A DNA stretch of 64,000 nt from the NCBI RefSeq assembly GCF_003589595.1, contig NW_020653856.1, positions 3,803,574-3,867,573 of the forward strand, given 5' to 3'. The notes beneath the pieces are model-generated. The model did not search any database, was not told the origin of the DNA, and worked only from the letters and a program-made list of their open reading frames with translations. Both the position numbers and the translations under genes were made by a program. Every line of letters begins with the position of its first letter. Positions within the stretch are counted from its first letter, which is position 1. Positions 26,308 through 37,059 of the stretch are shown here, one piece after another. This stretch comes from Hyposmocoma kahamanoa. Taxonomy: Eukaryota; Arthropoda; Insecta; Lepidoptera; Cosmopterigidae.

Positions 26308-26432
26308 GAAGTTGAAGAAAATCATCCACCTCTAAGGGTGTCCGTTCATGAAGACTTATTTTTATAAATAGCGCCCGAATTTTGTAAGGAGCAATTATTT
26401 TAATGGTTGATTTTGCTATGCGCCAATTGATT
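26308..26432 (-). repeat. R4 fragment
   Basis: Internal part of R4 (GAAAATCATCCACCTCTAAGG through GGAGCAATTATTTTAATGG), truncated both sides. Confidence 0.75.
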
Positions 26433-27078
26433 TTTTTGATTTGATCGTCATATACAGTCTCACTTCACCCACTGCTAGGTATAGGCCTTCAAGTTTTTGC
26501 GCCGCTCCCCACGGTCCTGCGCTAAACGTGCCTACCTATATTGAATAAAAATTAAGTTATCATATTTTTAGGACATGTTATTGTGGATTTCCGGAAATTA
26601 TTCTTCTTACAGAGTGTCTTGTCGTTCAAGACAGAGTAGAGGGTAATTTTTAACCGACTTCAAAAAAAGAAGGATATTCTCAATTCGACTGGGTGTCTTT
26701 TTTTGTATGTTACGCGGTAACTCCGGTATTTGCGAACATCCCATTGATCCCATTTAATTTTGAAGAAAATCATCCACCTCTAAGGGTGGCTGTTCACGCA
26801 TGAAGATTCATTTTTATAAATAGCGCCTAAATTTTATTGTAAGGAGCAATTATTTTAATGGTTGATTTTGCTATTCTCCATTTCAAGGCGTTTTTCTCTC
26901 TTAATATACTTTGAGTAGTGGGAACCGATTTTTATTATCTTCTGTGTCAAGTTCCGTATAGTGGCGAACTAGGGGATGAATCCGGGTTTGCGCACTTTCC
27001 GGTAACCGATTTCAAAAAAACTTGGCAAATAGATGTAATTCCACGAACTTTTGAGATCGGTTTTTGTAGTACTCTGTA

Positions 27079-27356
27079 CTGAGATTATTATGACACCAAC
27101 CAACAGGACCTGGTGTTAAGCGACACGCCTGTCTATAACAGTTGTAGTGCCACTCGGAGCTTTCAATCGCAAAGATCTGAGAGACACTGCCCACTGCGCC
27201 TGTTTCCCTGAGACATTGACAAGTTGACAAGTCTTGTGTGTCTAATTTCACCAACACCCTCACCCCTCAAAACCGAAACACAGTAATTCTCACATTGTAA
27301 GGTGGCAGTACTTCCCTCGACGAACTCTTTCACAAGGAGCTCTAGTACCACTAAAA
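27079..27356 (-). repeat. SINE1
   Basis: Near complete, facing the + copy at 27697 to form an inverted pair. Confidence 0.85.
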
Positions 27357-27696
27357 AAAGTTTCAAAGTCTTCAATCCTAGTCGACAATAACAAACGAAC
27401 CAAATGAACTTCAATCTAAATTAAGTTCAACAGTTTAATTACGTACTTTGTTTATTGTATGTATGACTCTGTATGAGAGCGAAGATGACGGCCACCCGCA
27501 TGGTACAAGTGCTGTTAATTAATTTAGGGACGCTGATTACATGACTGATTGGGATGTTTGAATGATTGATGGTGTTTTGAATGGGAGACTAGCTTATTAG
27601 CTTCCATGAAAAATGTTGAGTTTATACGGTTTAAAACTACTGTGTGCTGTGTTTAAGAATCTCATCCTACCTGAGCTCGAATTCAATTTTTTCCCG

Positions 27697-27890
27697 TTCT
27701 GCCACCTTGCCTATTTCTGCCGCCAAGCGGTAATGTCAGCAATACGGTAAGGGTGCTGGTGAAATTACAGACTTATGTCTCAGATCTTTGCGATTTAAAG
27801 CTTTGAGTGGCAGTGCAACTGTTGTGGACAGGCGTATAGCTTACCATCAGGCGCACGACTTGTTCGTCCCGTCACCTGGTATTATATAAA
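27697..27890 (+). repeat. SINE1, internally shortened
   Basis: CTGCCACCTTGCCTATTTCTG to CGTCCCGTCACCTGG. Confidence 0.8.
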
Positions 27891-29454
27891 AATGTCACAT
27901 TGATATTGAGAACAGTGTGACCATTTGTGGCAGATTTCTGCCATTTGGACAGGTTTAATTTTTATTCATTTGCATTCATGCAGAATATGATAAGTTATAT
28001 TAAATGTGGCAAAGTTTGACAGTTTTGGGAATATTCGGGAAGATCTTTATTATTTTTGGAAACAAACTGGAAACTTGTTGGTTTCTGCTGCTACGAACAA
28101 ACAACTAAAGCGAAATACAGGACAATGTTGAAACATAACCTATATCAACTTTATAACCCCAGCTTCTACAGGCTGCACTCAATTAGCTTTTTTGATGCTT
28201 TGATAATGAATCACAAGTATTGATAGGTCTCCTTAATGCACGTCGTCAAAAACACTGTGTCACATAATACACGGGATGTCGCCACCTTCATTTAGGAATC
28301 GTGTTTTTCACCGTATACAATATATTTATCCTCAATTTTACTATATATTTTTCTAAAATGATTGGTGCAATTCTGTTACTATTAAGCGGAATCAACCAAA
28401 GCCATTCGAGGTTTTGTCTACTCTTAAATAAAAGAAAATAAAAAAAATCATTTATTTCTGGCGACAATGACCCATAGCAAAATAAATTTCATTGAAATTG
28501 AAAATTAATACCGACAGTTAAGAGCAAAATATAATCAGAATTAAAAAGACAATTAAAAATTATGAAAATAAAACAAAATTGTAATAAAAGCCCAAATTCT
28601 AATTAAAATTACAAGTACCTACATAGTTTATTGACCTCTAAATCGATTGCCTCCATAACCGGCACCATAGCGGGCATGCTTATCACAACAATGCCGAATA
28701 TAGGGGCAATCTAACCTGCCAGCTATCATAGCCAGGACGATATTGGATATTATAATCTCAGTACAGAGTACTAAAAAAACCGACCTCAAAAGTACGTGGA
28801 ATTACATATAATTACCAAGTTTTATTGAAATCGGTTACCGGAAAGTGCGCAAACCCGGATTCATCCCTTAGTTACTTAGACACAGGAGATAACAAAAATC
28901 GGTTTACTACTCGAAGTATATTGAAAGAAAAACGCCTTGAATTGGAGAATAGCAAAATCAACCATTAAAATAATTGCTCCTTACAATAAAATTTAGGCGC
29001 TATTTATAAAAATGAATCTTCATGCGTGAACAGCCACCCTTAGAGGTGGATGATTTTCTTCAAAATTAAATGGGATCAATGGGAGGTTCGCAAATACCGG
29101 AGTTATCGCGTAACATATAAAAAAAGACACCCAGTCGAATTGAGAACATCCTTCTTTTTTTGAAGTCGGTTAAAAATTAGTGCCCTCTTGAAATCCACAA
29201 CAACGTGTCCTAAAAATATGATAACTTAATTTTTATTCAATATAGGTAAGCACGTTTAGCGCAGGACCGTGGGGAGCGGCACAAAAACTTGAAGGCCTAT
29301 ACCTAGCAGTGGGTGAAGTCAGACTGTATATGACGGTGGTGATACGTTTATCACTTTTCTGTGAAACGGCTGGACAACTTTTTTTCTCCAAACAACCACA
29401 CTAATTGCCTGGTCTGAAACTGGAGAACTCCTCGAACTATGAGTACCAGAGCAA

Positions 29455-29575
29455 CGGAATCCACTCTGGGACACTACCCAGAACGTTTATTTCCCAAATT
29501 GGTCTTACCGGAAATCGAACCCGGGACCTTCACATCCACGCCCACGGTGCAAACCGTTGGGGCACCGAAGTCGTA
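29455..29575 (-). repeat. tRNA-like SINE head
   Basis: Minus strand holds GGTGCCCCAACGGTTTGC and CCCGGGTTCGATTTCCGG; lies about 120 bp upstream of the PTB exon. Confidence 0.55.
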
Positions 29576-29697
29576 AAATAGCAGTAAAACTTTTAATACC
29601 AATCTTTAGATCTAAGCACGTAATTTACGGCAAACCACCAAAGTGATCATTATAACAAGAATCATTTCTAATTTTTTCTTTTCTCGTTCTTCCTCAG

Positions 29698-29870
29698 ACG
29701 TTTCGGCGTAATTGACAAACGATTTTGCGTGGAAGGCGGCTCGCGCTGCGGCAAGGGTGAAGGCTTGTTCGTCTTCGCTGCTGAGGGTGGTAGGGACTTG
29801 ACCGACTTATTGAATATTCATAGCCAAGATGCTCAGTCACGGCTTAGCATTGCTTCGAGGAGTGGATCAG
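29698..29870 (+). CDS. Dok: Dok-like exon a: end of PTB domain
   Basis: The acceptor is ttcctcag/a and the donor cag/gtaaga. The exon starts with the last base of a split codon and ends with the first base of another. It encodes 57 complete residues. Diagnostic features are RFGV, then F-C-V-E-G-G-S-R-C-G-K-G-E-G-L-F-V-F, matching the family pattern FxFExGRRCxxGxGxFxF. The arginine before the cysteine is a pTyr-binding position in this family. The helix DLTDLLNIHSQDAQSRL closes the domain. Confidence 0.87.
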
Positions 29871-32800
29871 GTAAGAAATCTTTCTCAGTATTTCTTTCAA
29901 ATAACTGGTAAATAAGCGAAAATGAGCAAGCCATAGACAGGGCTTGGAGTATTGTAGTACGGTATTGTCAGGAACTATGCTAAATCCGAATTAATCTTAC
30001 ACGCGATTAGTTTTTATCGTCCCATCCATTGACTTACAAATAAATGGACGACGGGTCTAATACAAAAACCACGAAAAAAGTCCCAAGTCAACCTATTTAA
30101 ACGTAGTGACATGTAAAGGAATATGAAAAAGCTAAAACGTTGAATTTAAATTGTAATGTCATCGCAGTACTGTCTAAATTTGTAACATTTTCGCTTCGCT
30201 GTCAGAAGAAACAAACGAAGACTAAAGCGTGAATGACGCTCTGTATACGATTTTAACGCCCCATAAGTTCGGACACTTTTTAGCGCGGACCGGACGTCCA
30301 TATAATTGTAAGTCAATGGTCCCATCGTTTAGTTTCACATTGAACATACATGAATACAGAAATATGAATGCGATGAAAACAAAATTTTCCTCATTTTGCG
30401 CGTGACATCCGGACATGTTGAGTAGGGCGCTATAATATCGAAGAAAAATTATATATTATTTGTACTTACATGATGATGGTGAATTAAATTGCAAATGCAG
30501 ACAACCTTTCAACGCTAACGGTTTGTGATCATGCATTTTTTTATGATACAAAATGATGCACGAAAAAGTCGTGCGCGTGATGCTAAGTCCCTTGTAATTA
30601 CAGGCACATGGAACTTGTTAACTTATGTCTCAGGATGACGGGCGCAGTGGTAGTGCCCCTCATATCTTTGCAATTTAAAGCTCTGAGTGGCACTGTAACT
30701 GTTATGGACAGGCGTGTAATTTATACTATCAGGCACACGACTTGTTCGTCCTGTCACTTGATGTTATAAAAAAAATTAAAAAAATATCACCAGCACCATT
30801 GACTTACAAATAAATGGACGACGGGTCTAATACAAAAACTTCGAAAAAAATGTCCCAAGTCAACCTATTCGAAATTTAAATTGTTATGTCATCGCAGTAT
30901 CGCTCTGTCCGTAGAACAAATGAAGACTAAAGCGGAGTGTCGCGCTCTGTATACGATTTTAGCGCCTTACAAGTGCGGACACTTTTTAGCGCGGACCCAA
31001 CGTCCATATAATTGTAAGTCAATGACCAGCACCCTTACCCTTCGAAATCGGTAAGGTGGTAGGACTTCCCTGGCATTATGGACATTATGGCGTTTATTCA
31101 TAACATACAAATATATGTCTCCTCCACAGCTCTAGAAAAACGTTTCTCGGACACGAGCTCCTGCTTGGACGACTGTTTTCATACTTCGTTGCGCTCTGTG
31201 TCGCCGTCCTGGGCAGGTCCTGCAAGCCAGACCATGCACTGCCTATCTGACCTGGACACCAGCCTGGAAAGCAACGGGGATGAAAAGTTTAGAAGACCGA
31301 CTTCTTTACCACGATGCGCTAGTTGCATTGGCAAGATTAGCCATTTAACTAGGTAAGTAGTTTAAAGAAACACTTCAAACACAACAATTTCAAAAATACT
31401 GTGTTGGTAACGACATCTGTTGGGTCATGTCTGTACTACTGACAGTACAAAATGTCACATCGTATTGACATTAGTCTAGCGATTAATAATTAATCTTACT
31501 GTCGTCGGCCACTTCATGTATAAAAAGGTGGCGCTATTTTGTTGTGTGTTGATTGATGATAAGGCCGTCATATAATTTCTCTTTTTCCTCTGTAATATAC
31601 CTTCATGCCTAACATCAAAGCTATATTCGTTTTTTCAAAGAACCATGACTATGAAAGTTGTATTATAAAAAGCGAGCCCGTTAGTTTTTTTTATTTACGC
31701 AATTTAGATCCGAAAAAATTGTTTCATTTCCAAATGTGTAGCAATCTAGAAAATATTACAACTTGAAGTGTTTATGTTACAAGATATTTTGTAAATTATT
31801 ATTTCAGATCATCAACAATGACTCCGGGTTCCATCATGTCTCCAGTTTGGACAATGGACAACATAATCGAAAAGCGTTCCGATTCGGATCGAGCGTCTAT
31901 TTACTCCCGATCCAGTGGTAGCGCCTCAGAATACAGTGTTCCGCGTAGTGCGCTACTTTTGGACAAGAGTTTTGACTCCAAAAGAGAGAGCCCAGTGGCT
32001 TGCTGTACGCCAACGGTGCCGGTGAAGACTGGATTTAGCTGCCAGTGCTGGCAACAGCCCAAGCCTTGTTGTTGCAGGAAGAAGACGTTCAGTGGACCTT
32101 ATGAAAATTATGACGTGCCAAAGACTCCTATGCCATTAATACAGGTAAGAATGACTTCACCTCGGGGACTAATGTGCAAAGTGAATAGTAACCTTATATG
32201 CAGAGGTATTTTATGGGAAAGTAATATGTTATTAATTTTCCTTCCAGGAACATCCAGTGGACATCACAACAGACGCTTCAAGCTTATACGATACACCAAA
32301 GAAACTAAAATGTCTCATTAATGGCCAACCCTGCATGTGTACGCAGAAAACTGAGACCAAGGTCGAAGATTACAGCCAAGCTGTAGAGAACAATGACGCA
32401 TGTGATACTAGTGTTAATAACAACGAAGAGGCGACTTTAGAATCACACTCGAACTACGTGAACGTTACCCCAGTTACCAAAAAACCAAACCCAAAAATAG
32501 ACTATGGAAACTACGCCAATTTAGACTTGAACGCAACGTTAGAGAAGTTTGAAAGCTCTCTGCAAATTCTTAGGAGTGCAGGATTTAGTCAAGAAGAATT
32601 AGATGCATTGGAAGATATTCCAGAACATGATGACGATATTTCTACAGCAACAATGAACACTGTCCATCCCTCAACAGAATGTTGTAACGAACATTTAAAT
32701 TATATGCACATGGAACCGCTAGAAAGCATTTCTAGTAACAGTAATAAAAATTACTCTGATAATATAAGCGTGAGTAGAATCAGCCACATTTCAGATCCTA

Positions 32801-35421
32801 CTCAACATTCAGAGTCTGACAACACTCTTAGCACAAGAAGGTCCAGTTCTGCTGACTTTACAAAAAGACAAGATGATGAGTTCAGTATCAATAGCCACTG
32901 TTTCACACCTACGGTTCTCAGAAAGACCGACAAAAGTGCATCCATCAACAAAGTCATACCTGTAAAAAACAATACGCCGAAAATTTTGGTGCCGAAAGAT
33001 AAAGTTTTCAAAGCAGAAACAAAAAGCGAAAACATTTTTGTCGCAAGATTTAGAGATGCTGTCAAAATCAGAAGATCGTCAAGTGTACCTAGTAAATCCG
33101 ATAAGAATAGGGACTCTTCCAGTTCAAACGATTCTGGCGTATCGACTGGATCCTTGAAACATCACAAGGGAGATTTTAATGAATTCGAAATGCCAGTCAC
33201 GAATTCAAAGTCTTGTAAGAAACACGTGAAGAATAGTAAGCAAATTCGAAGAACTTTAACTCCAGTACACACGCCGTTTGTTAAGTCAAACTCGTCGGAT
33301 CCGTTGAAAAACTTGACATTTCACTTCGAAGAAGTCGCCATTCTCACGAAGTCGAATTCTTGTGATGTCGACACTTTAACACGACGGAAGAAGCGAAATG
33401 GTCAGTTCACAGTACTTTCTATATAATTTATTTTATTTCTTGATTAATTTGATTTAGTTCTACACATTCTGATAAAATAGTTATTTTTGATATATGTGCG
33501 GAAAGTTAGTCATTATTCACGAGTCTCGAGGCTTCTTGGCCCGAGCCAGAGGCGAGGGTCAAGACGCGAGACAAGTGAAAATGACAAATCCGCACGTGTA
33601 TCAAACGACGTTTTTTAATACATTTGCGAAAAAACTACATTGAAAGTAAAATAAAACAGTATTTAAACAAAACTCATTTTCTGCTAGTAAATTAAAATAA
33701 TGAAATACAACCACTCGAACCATTAGTTAAAAGTCTATGGAAATCTTGTTCTAACGTGCTGTTTTTGTTTATTTTCTGTAATATCGGTCTGTAACCACTT
33801 TTCTTATTATGAAGTCCTGGTACTTTTGTTTAAACTTCTTTAGGAACCCGTTCACGGTAGTGAGATACAATTTATCTGTAATACATAGGACAAATATATA
33901 CATAAAAATCTCGCCTGTCACCCATTCAGGGGTAGGCAGAGACTGTGAACCTCCACTCGATACGTTCATTATATAGTATTTGTAAATAAATATAAGTTTT
34001 AATGACGAATGACTTAAGTACGTCACAAAGCACATAAATATTAAATAAATATACAACTTCTTTAGTTCTATGTTTAAGACTTAAAACAACAGTAAATTTA
34101 AAAAAAACTGGAAAAGTAAAAAGCACTAGTGCGAGAAATCCAACTTTCCGCACGATTTGTAGTGCGAAAAATACCACGTTTTGAGCAACTATATTAAAAA
34201 TACCTTAGTGGCATAGTTTCTCTCTCAGCATTATTATTCCCATCTAGGTAGGGTCTGCTTTTTTTGTCCTTAACCTCCACTTTACTCTGTTCTGGACGTG
34301 TCGCTTCTAAAATCTGGCAGCTCCTTATCTTTGGCGATTATATCTGTCCACCTCATCTTCAGTCGTCCTCATTTTCTGGGCCCAGGTTGCTTCACCGTAG
34401 TGGCATAGTAACTTAAGACAAGTAGCACGGTTTGTATGTGTCCACGCCCGCCGTGTGCCGTGTATATTAGCACACATTTGTATAATAATGAGTGAAAGAA
34501 CGCGTGTGAGACGACCAGAACTAAACAACGTGACTTCTCCGCGAAATTATGCGAATGTGTACGTCCATACACCGCACACAGTGGGCGTGCTCACATACAA
34601 GGCACGCTGCTACGTTTGTATGGAGTTACCATTCTTGTCTTGGAATACTATAGTAGTAGTGTCTTTTTTTGATATACTAGAGATACCAATTATTTCAAGA
34701 GCTAATGCATATTTAAATTTATTATTTTATTCTATTAATAGAACATCTTTTTGATCATTGATACATAAATACGAGTACATACATACAGGCGTGTTGATAA
34801 TAAATAAATAAAGATGCAGAAAGACATCTTTTTTAAATTTATTTTCACATCTTTCATTCCACTCTACCACATTACAAATATATATATCTTTCGCACTTAC
34901 ACTTGAGATCGCTCACGGGTATATATTACGCTCTTGGATCTTTCGCCCTTACAAGTCGTTTGAAATGTCGAATTTAATTCTCTAACTACGTCACTAACTT
35001 AGGCAACGAAACTATTTTTCGGATTTAAATCGCGTATATTTTTCACACGGTTCACGCGGGGTTTGTTTGAACTCCAAAAAGTTTGTTTGAAAAAACAAAT
35101 ATACGCAATTTAAACCCGAAAAATAGTTTTATTTCCTATGTGTAACAATCGCGAAAACCTAAGAACTCGATACGTCATTAACTATTTCATTTTTTTACAG
35201 CAGATGCAGACATCACTGTACGACATAGTCAGATGACAAACAAAAGCACGTCAAGTGGGGCTTCTGACACGTCAGACTACATGGAATCCCTGTCAGTCTC
35301 TTCATTCAGTTCGTGTGACGTGTCGGCTGACAGACATCTAACTAGACCGAGGTCTGGCAAGGAATATGCCAGTATTGATCGAGCTGCGTTGGCTAGTGTA
35401 TGTGATATGTCGAGTGTTTGA
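29698..35421 (+). CDS. Dok: Docking protein (Dok-like), 3' part of gene, five exons
   Basis: Join 29698-29870, 31130-31352, 31808-32144, 32248-33400, 35201-35421; it encodes 701 residues plus stop, 5'-incomplete. All introns are GT-AG and the phases match throughout. Residues 1-45 are the C-terminal end of an IRS/Dok/FRS2-type PTB domain (RFGV, then FCVEGGSRCGKGEGLF and a closing helix). The remaining ~650 residues are Ser/Asn-rich and probably disordered. They carry tyrosines in SH2-docking contexts: YSVP (174), YDVP (233), YDTP (258), YVNV (314), YANL (333), YMHM (396), YMES (655), YASI (684). Such proteins act at the plasma membrane as phosphotyrosine adaptors below receptor or Src-family kinases; YxxP sites recruit RasGAP, Crk or Nck, and YxxM recruits PI3K. 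The YxxP set favours Dok over IRS/chico; an FRS2-type adaptor is the alternative. The N-terminal PH domain is expected upstream but was not found. Confidence 0.85.
30027..30318. mobile_element. hAT-like MITE, copy 2 (in Dok intron a)
   Basis: 292 bp with the same termini; perfect 8-bp target duplication gtcccatc on both sides (30019-30026, 30319-30326). It lies in the intron between the PTB exon and the next exon. Confidence 0.9.
30590..30785 (+). repeat. SINE1 in Dok intron a
   Basis: Core and A-rich tail. An inverted SINE1 piece follows (30786-30796 plus 31025-31078) and was the target of hAT-like MITE copy 3. Confidence 0.8.
30797..31024. mobile_element. hAT-like MITE, copy 3, internally deleted
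   Basis: 228 bp; lacks about 60 bp of the internal part. The perfect target duplication accagcac lies within an inverted SINE1 fragment, so it inserted into SINE1. Same intron as copy 2. Confidence 0.9.
31130..31352 (+). CDS. Dok: Dok-like exon b: tail, CASC motif
   Basis: The acceptor is ctccacag/c and the donor ag/gtaagt. Phase 1 in and phase 2 out, both matching the neighbours (gct Ala and aga Arg are the rebuilt codons). It encodes 73 complete residues rich in Ser, Asp and Cys, starting LEKRFSDTSSC and ending with CASC (31315-31326) and ISHLT. The acceptor lies shortly downstream of transposon fragments (30797-31078), so the preceding 1.26-kb intron is mostly mobile DNA. Confidence 0.8.
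31670..31790. repeat. Partial foldback-element tail in Dok intron b
   Basis: Sequence like the right arm and tail of the element at 35005 (CGCAATTTAGATCCGAAAAA, then GTGTAGCAATC). Confidence 0.45.
31808..32144 (+). CDS. Dok: Dok-like exon c: YxxP motifs and Cys cluster
   Basis: The acceptor is atttcag/a and the donor cag/gtaaga; it ends in phase 0. It encodes 112 complete residues. YSVP lies at 31932 and YDVP at 32109, preceded by a second tyrosine at 32100. Between them sits a dense cysteine cluster, C-Q-C-W-Q-Q-P-K-P-C-C-C (32040-32075), followed by RKK. YDVP is a typical RasGAP/Crk/Nck-type SH2 site of docking proteins. Confidence 0.83.
32248..33400 (+). CDS. Dok: Dok-like exon d: long tail with YDTP, YVNV, YANL, YMHM
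   Basis: The acceptor is ccttccag/g after a 103-bp intron; the donor is aatg/gtcagt. It encodes 384 complete residues with no stop. Tyrosine motifs are YDTP (32287), YVNV (32455), YANL (32512), and YMHM (32701, a YxxM p85-binding type). A second cysteine group, C-L-I-N-G-Q-P-C-M-C, lies at 32311-32340. The second half is Ser/Lys-rich, with RRSSS-type basophilic kinase sites. Reading through the donor adds 8 residues after the split codon and then stops at 33424-33426, so a shorter isoform is possible. Confidence 0.85.
34250..34430 (-). repeat. LINE remnant in Dok intron d
   Basis: Minus strand reads a GRLKMRWTDIIAKDKELPD-like stretch, as at the end of several insect LINEs; a further fragment (GTGACAGGCGAGATTTTTAT on minus) lies at 33895-33955. 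Confidence 0.5.
35005..35175. mobile_element. Foldback element (GGATTTAAATCGCGTATA arms), in Dok intron d
   Basis: Arms GAAACTATTTTTCGGATTTA / its inverse around a short centre, followed by a ~45-bp tail (AACAATCGCGAAAACCTAAG...) shared with the copies at 41140 and 54774. It ends about 25 bp before the exon e acceptor. Confidence 0.7.
35201..35421 (+). CDS. Dok: Dok-like terminal exon e
   Basis: The acceptor ttttttacag/cag is a NAGNAG site: starting at 35201 or 35204 keeps the same frame (one alanine more or less). It encodes 72 complete residues ending CDMSSV and TGA at 35419-35421. It carries YMES (35278) and YASI (35365). Joining is inferred from phase (one base from exon d plus two here) and from its similar composition and tyrosine motifs. 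Confidence 0.75.
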
Positions 35422-36086
35422 AAATTTAGGAAACAACATTAGACATTTTAGACTACAGCGACGGCATACAGACTGGCATGCTCTATAAAGAACCTTTTCG
35501 AGAAAGGAAAACAATCAGGAAAGTGTTGTTTAAATCTTTTGCAAATTTCAAGCGAATTTAGTCGCATTGCCGATTAGATTAGGTATATTTTGGATTGTTT
35601 CAAATATTTAGACATTACATTTCGTGATTGCAAGCATTGGTTATGAAAAATCTTTCACGCTCATTGATGAAAAAAATATTGTAACTTGTTTACGTCATTT
35701 GAACATTAAAAATGGGAGTGACGGTAAAACATGTATTTTTTACAAACTTCAAACTTGAATTTCTTGGAATTATTTTTGTGCAAACTGTACATAGTAAATG
35801 AAAAGGTAAGTTTACATTTGTTCCTATGTACATAATGAATTAGAATACATATTTTCAGTAAAATGTAGTGGTAGAATGACGAATTTTACATTATTAATCG
35901 TGCCAAAAATGTAATGAAAATGGCTTTTTGTTTAGGTGGTTTTTGGGTACGTAGATATAGTAAACATGTATAATATAAGTAAGTTTACTTATACAAGCTT
36001 TTTAGAATTATAACGTTAATGTAAACAACATTCGTTTTAACATTACAAAGTCAAGTTTAACTATAATCGATTTTTTAATTTAAGAT

Positions 36087-36092
36087 AATAAA
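36087..36092 (+). terminator. Candidate poly(A) signal of the Dok-like gene
   Basis: AATAAA lies about 670 nt after the stop, with a GT-rich stretch (gtgtgttg) 5-13 nt downstream, and just before a large mobile element that begins at 36142. The 35422-36086 stretch is AT-rich, without ORFs, and fits a 3' UTR. Confidence 0.5.
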
Positions 36093-36296
36093 CTAACGTG
36101 TGTTGCCAGCTTTTGATGACATAAAAATAATGTTGCCATAAGGGTGAGGCTACATGAGCGTAATTTTGTGAGTTGTGAGTCGCGTGTTTTGGCTCTTTTG
36201 TGTCCGAAATTACTGAATTCCAACTGTGGAGCATCAGGCGAACGTATTTTATTCAGTTGCTTTTAAGCGTTTGTACGGTGTGTTTTTTTTGACAAA

Positions 36297-36572
36297 CAGT
36301 GGCGGATTTACAGTCCTGGCCGCTCTAGGCCCTAGGCCATGTAGTCAGTACCAGCCGCCCCTTTCTCAGCACTCATATACATACTGGTAGACATCTATAT
36401 TTTATAAATAAAGTGTACGAAAGTGATTTAGGAAGATTATTGTTACACGACGCGGTGCAGTGCGGCACGCCATAATGTGCGTGAGCCTTTAAAATACTTT
36501 GAGTTATTTCTTGTTCTCATCAGAGAATTTTTTGTCACGATTAGGGTGGCCTTAAGGCAAATCCGCCACTGT
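36297..36572. mobile_element. hAT-type MITE (CAGTGGCGGATT ends), nested
   Basis: 276 bp with inverted ends CAGTGGCGGATTT ... AAATCCGCCACTG; target duplication ttgacaaa / tggacaaa (7 of 8). CAGTGGCGGA is a common hAT terminus. Confidence 0.85.
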
Positions 36573-36584
36573 GGACAAAAAAGT

Positions 36585-36842
36585 CGTGCGCCCGATGTTA
36601 ATCGACACGCCTGTCTATAGTAGTTGCAGTGTCACTCAGAGCTTTAAATCGCAAAAATCTGAGGGACACTGCCTCTTCGCCTGTCACCGTGGGACAAATT
36701 GACAAGTCCTGTGTACCTGTAATATCACCAGCGTCCTTACCCTTCAAAACCGAAACAGTAATGCTCACATTACTGCTTGGCAGCAGATGGGTAATGTGGC
36801 AGTACTTCCCTGGACGAACTCTCACAAGGAGCCACATGCCAA
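36585..36842 (-). repeat. SINE1 nested in the 36142-37056 element
   Basis: GTCGTGCGCCCGATGTTAAT through GACGAACTCTCACAAGGA. Confidence 0.85.
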
Positions 36843-37059
36843 CATGCCAACATGTGTCCCTCACTTTCCTTCCCTCATCAATCCCGCACAAACACGTCAC
36901 ACAGTGCGACCAAAGTTTCGTCGTAACTACGCGCGTGAGTTGGCAGACAACTCATTTTACAAACAGTATTTTTATATGAAACCGAATGCAGCGTAAAATA
37001 CGCAACTCAAAAACGCGACTCACAACTCACAATGTTGCGCTTGTCTGGACTCACCCTAA

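Larger units (their letters stand above)
26447..29332. repeat. Large inverted repeat, arms about 0.6 kb, spacer 1.66 kb
   Basis: 26447-27089 and 28752-29332 are inverted near-identical copies (R4 plus about 190 bp of outer sequence with CCCACTGCTAGGTATAGGCC). The left arm has about 60 bp of extra sequence near 26585-26645. The spacer itself holds an inverted SINE1 pair (27079-27356 minus, 27697-27890 plus). It ends just before the PTB exon at 29698. Confidence 0.85.
36142..37056. mobile_element. TIR element (TAA target duplication) carrying two nested insertions
   Basis: The ends are GGGTGAGGCTACA and the inverse of GGGTGAGTCCAGACAAGCGC; TTGTGAGTTGTGAGTCGCGT is common to both termini. TAA flanks both sides. 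A hAT-type MITE (36297-36572) and a minus-strand SINE1 (36585-36842) sit inside. Confidence 0.75.

Noticed and set aside
32802..33065. 87-codon minus-strand frame
   Set aside because: Antisense shadow of Dok exon d.
36598..36996. Overlapping frames on both strands
   Set aside because: They lie in SINE1 and TIR-element sequence.
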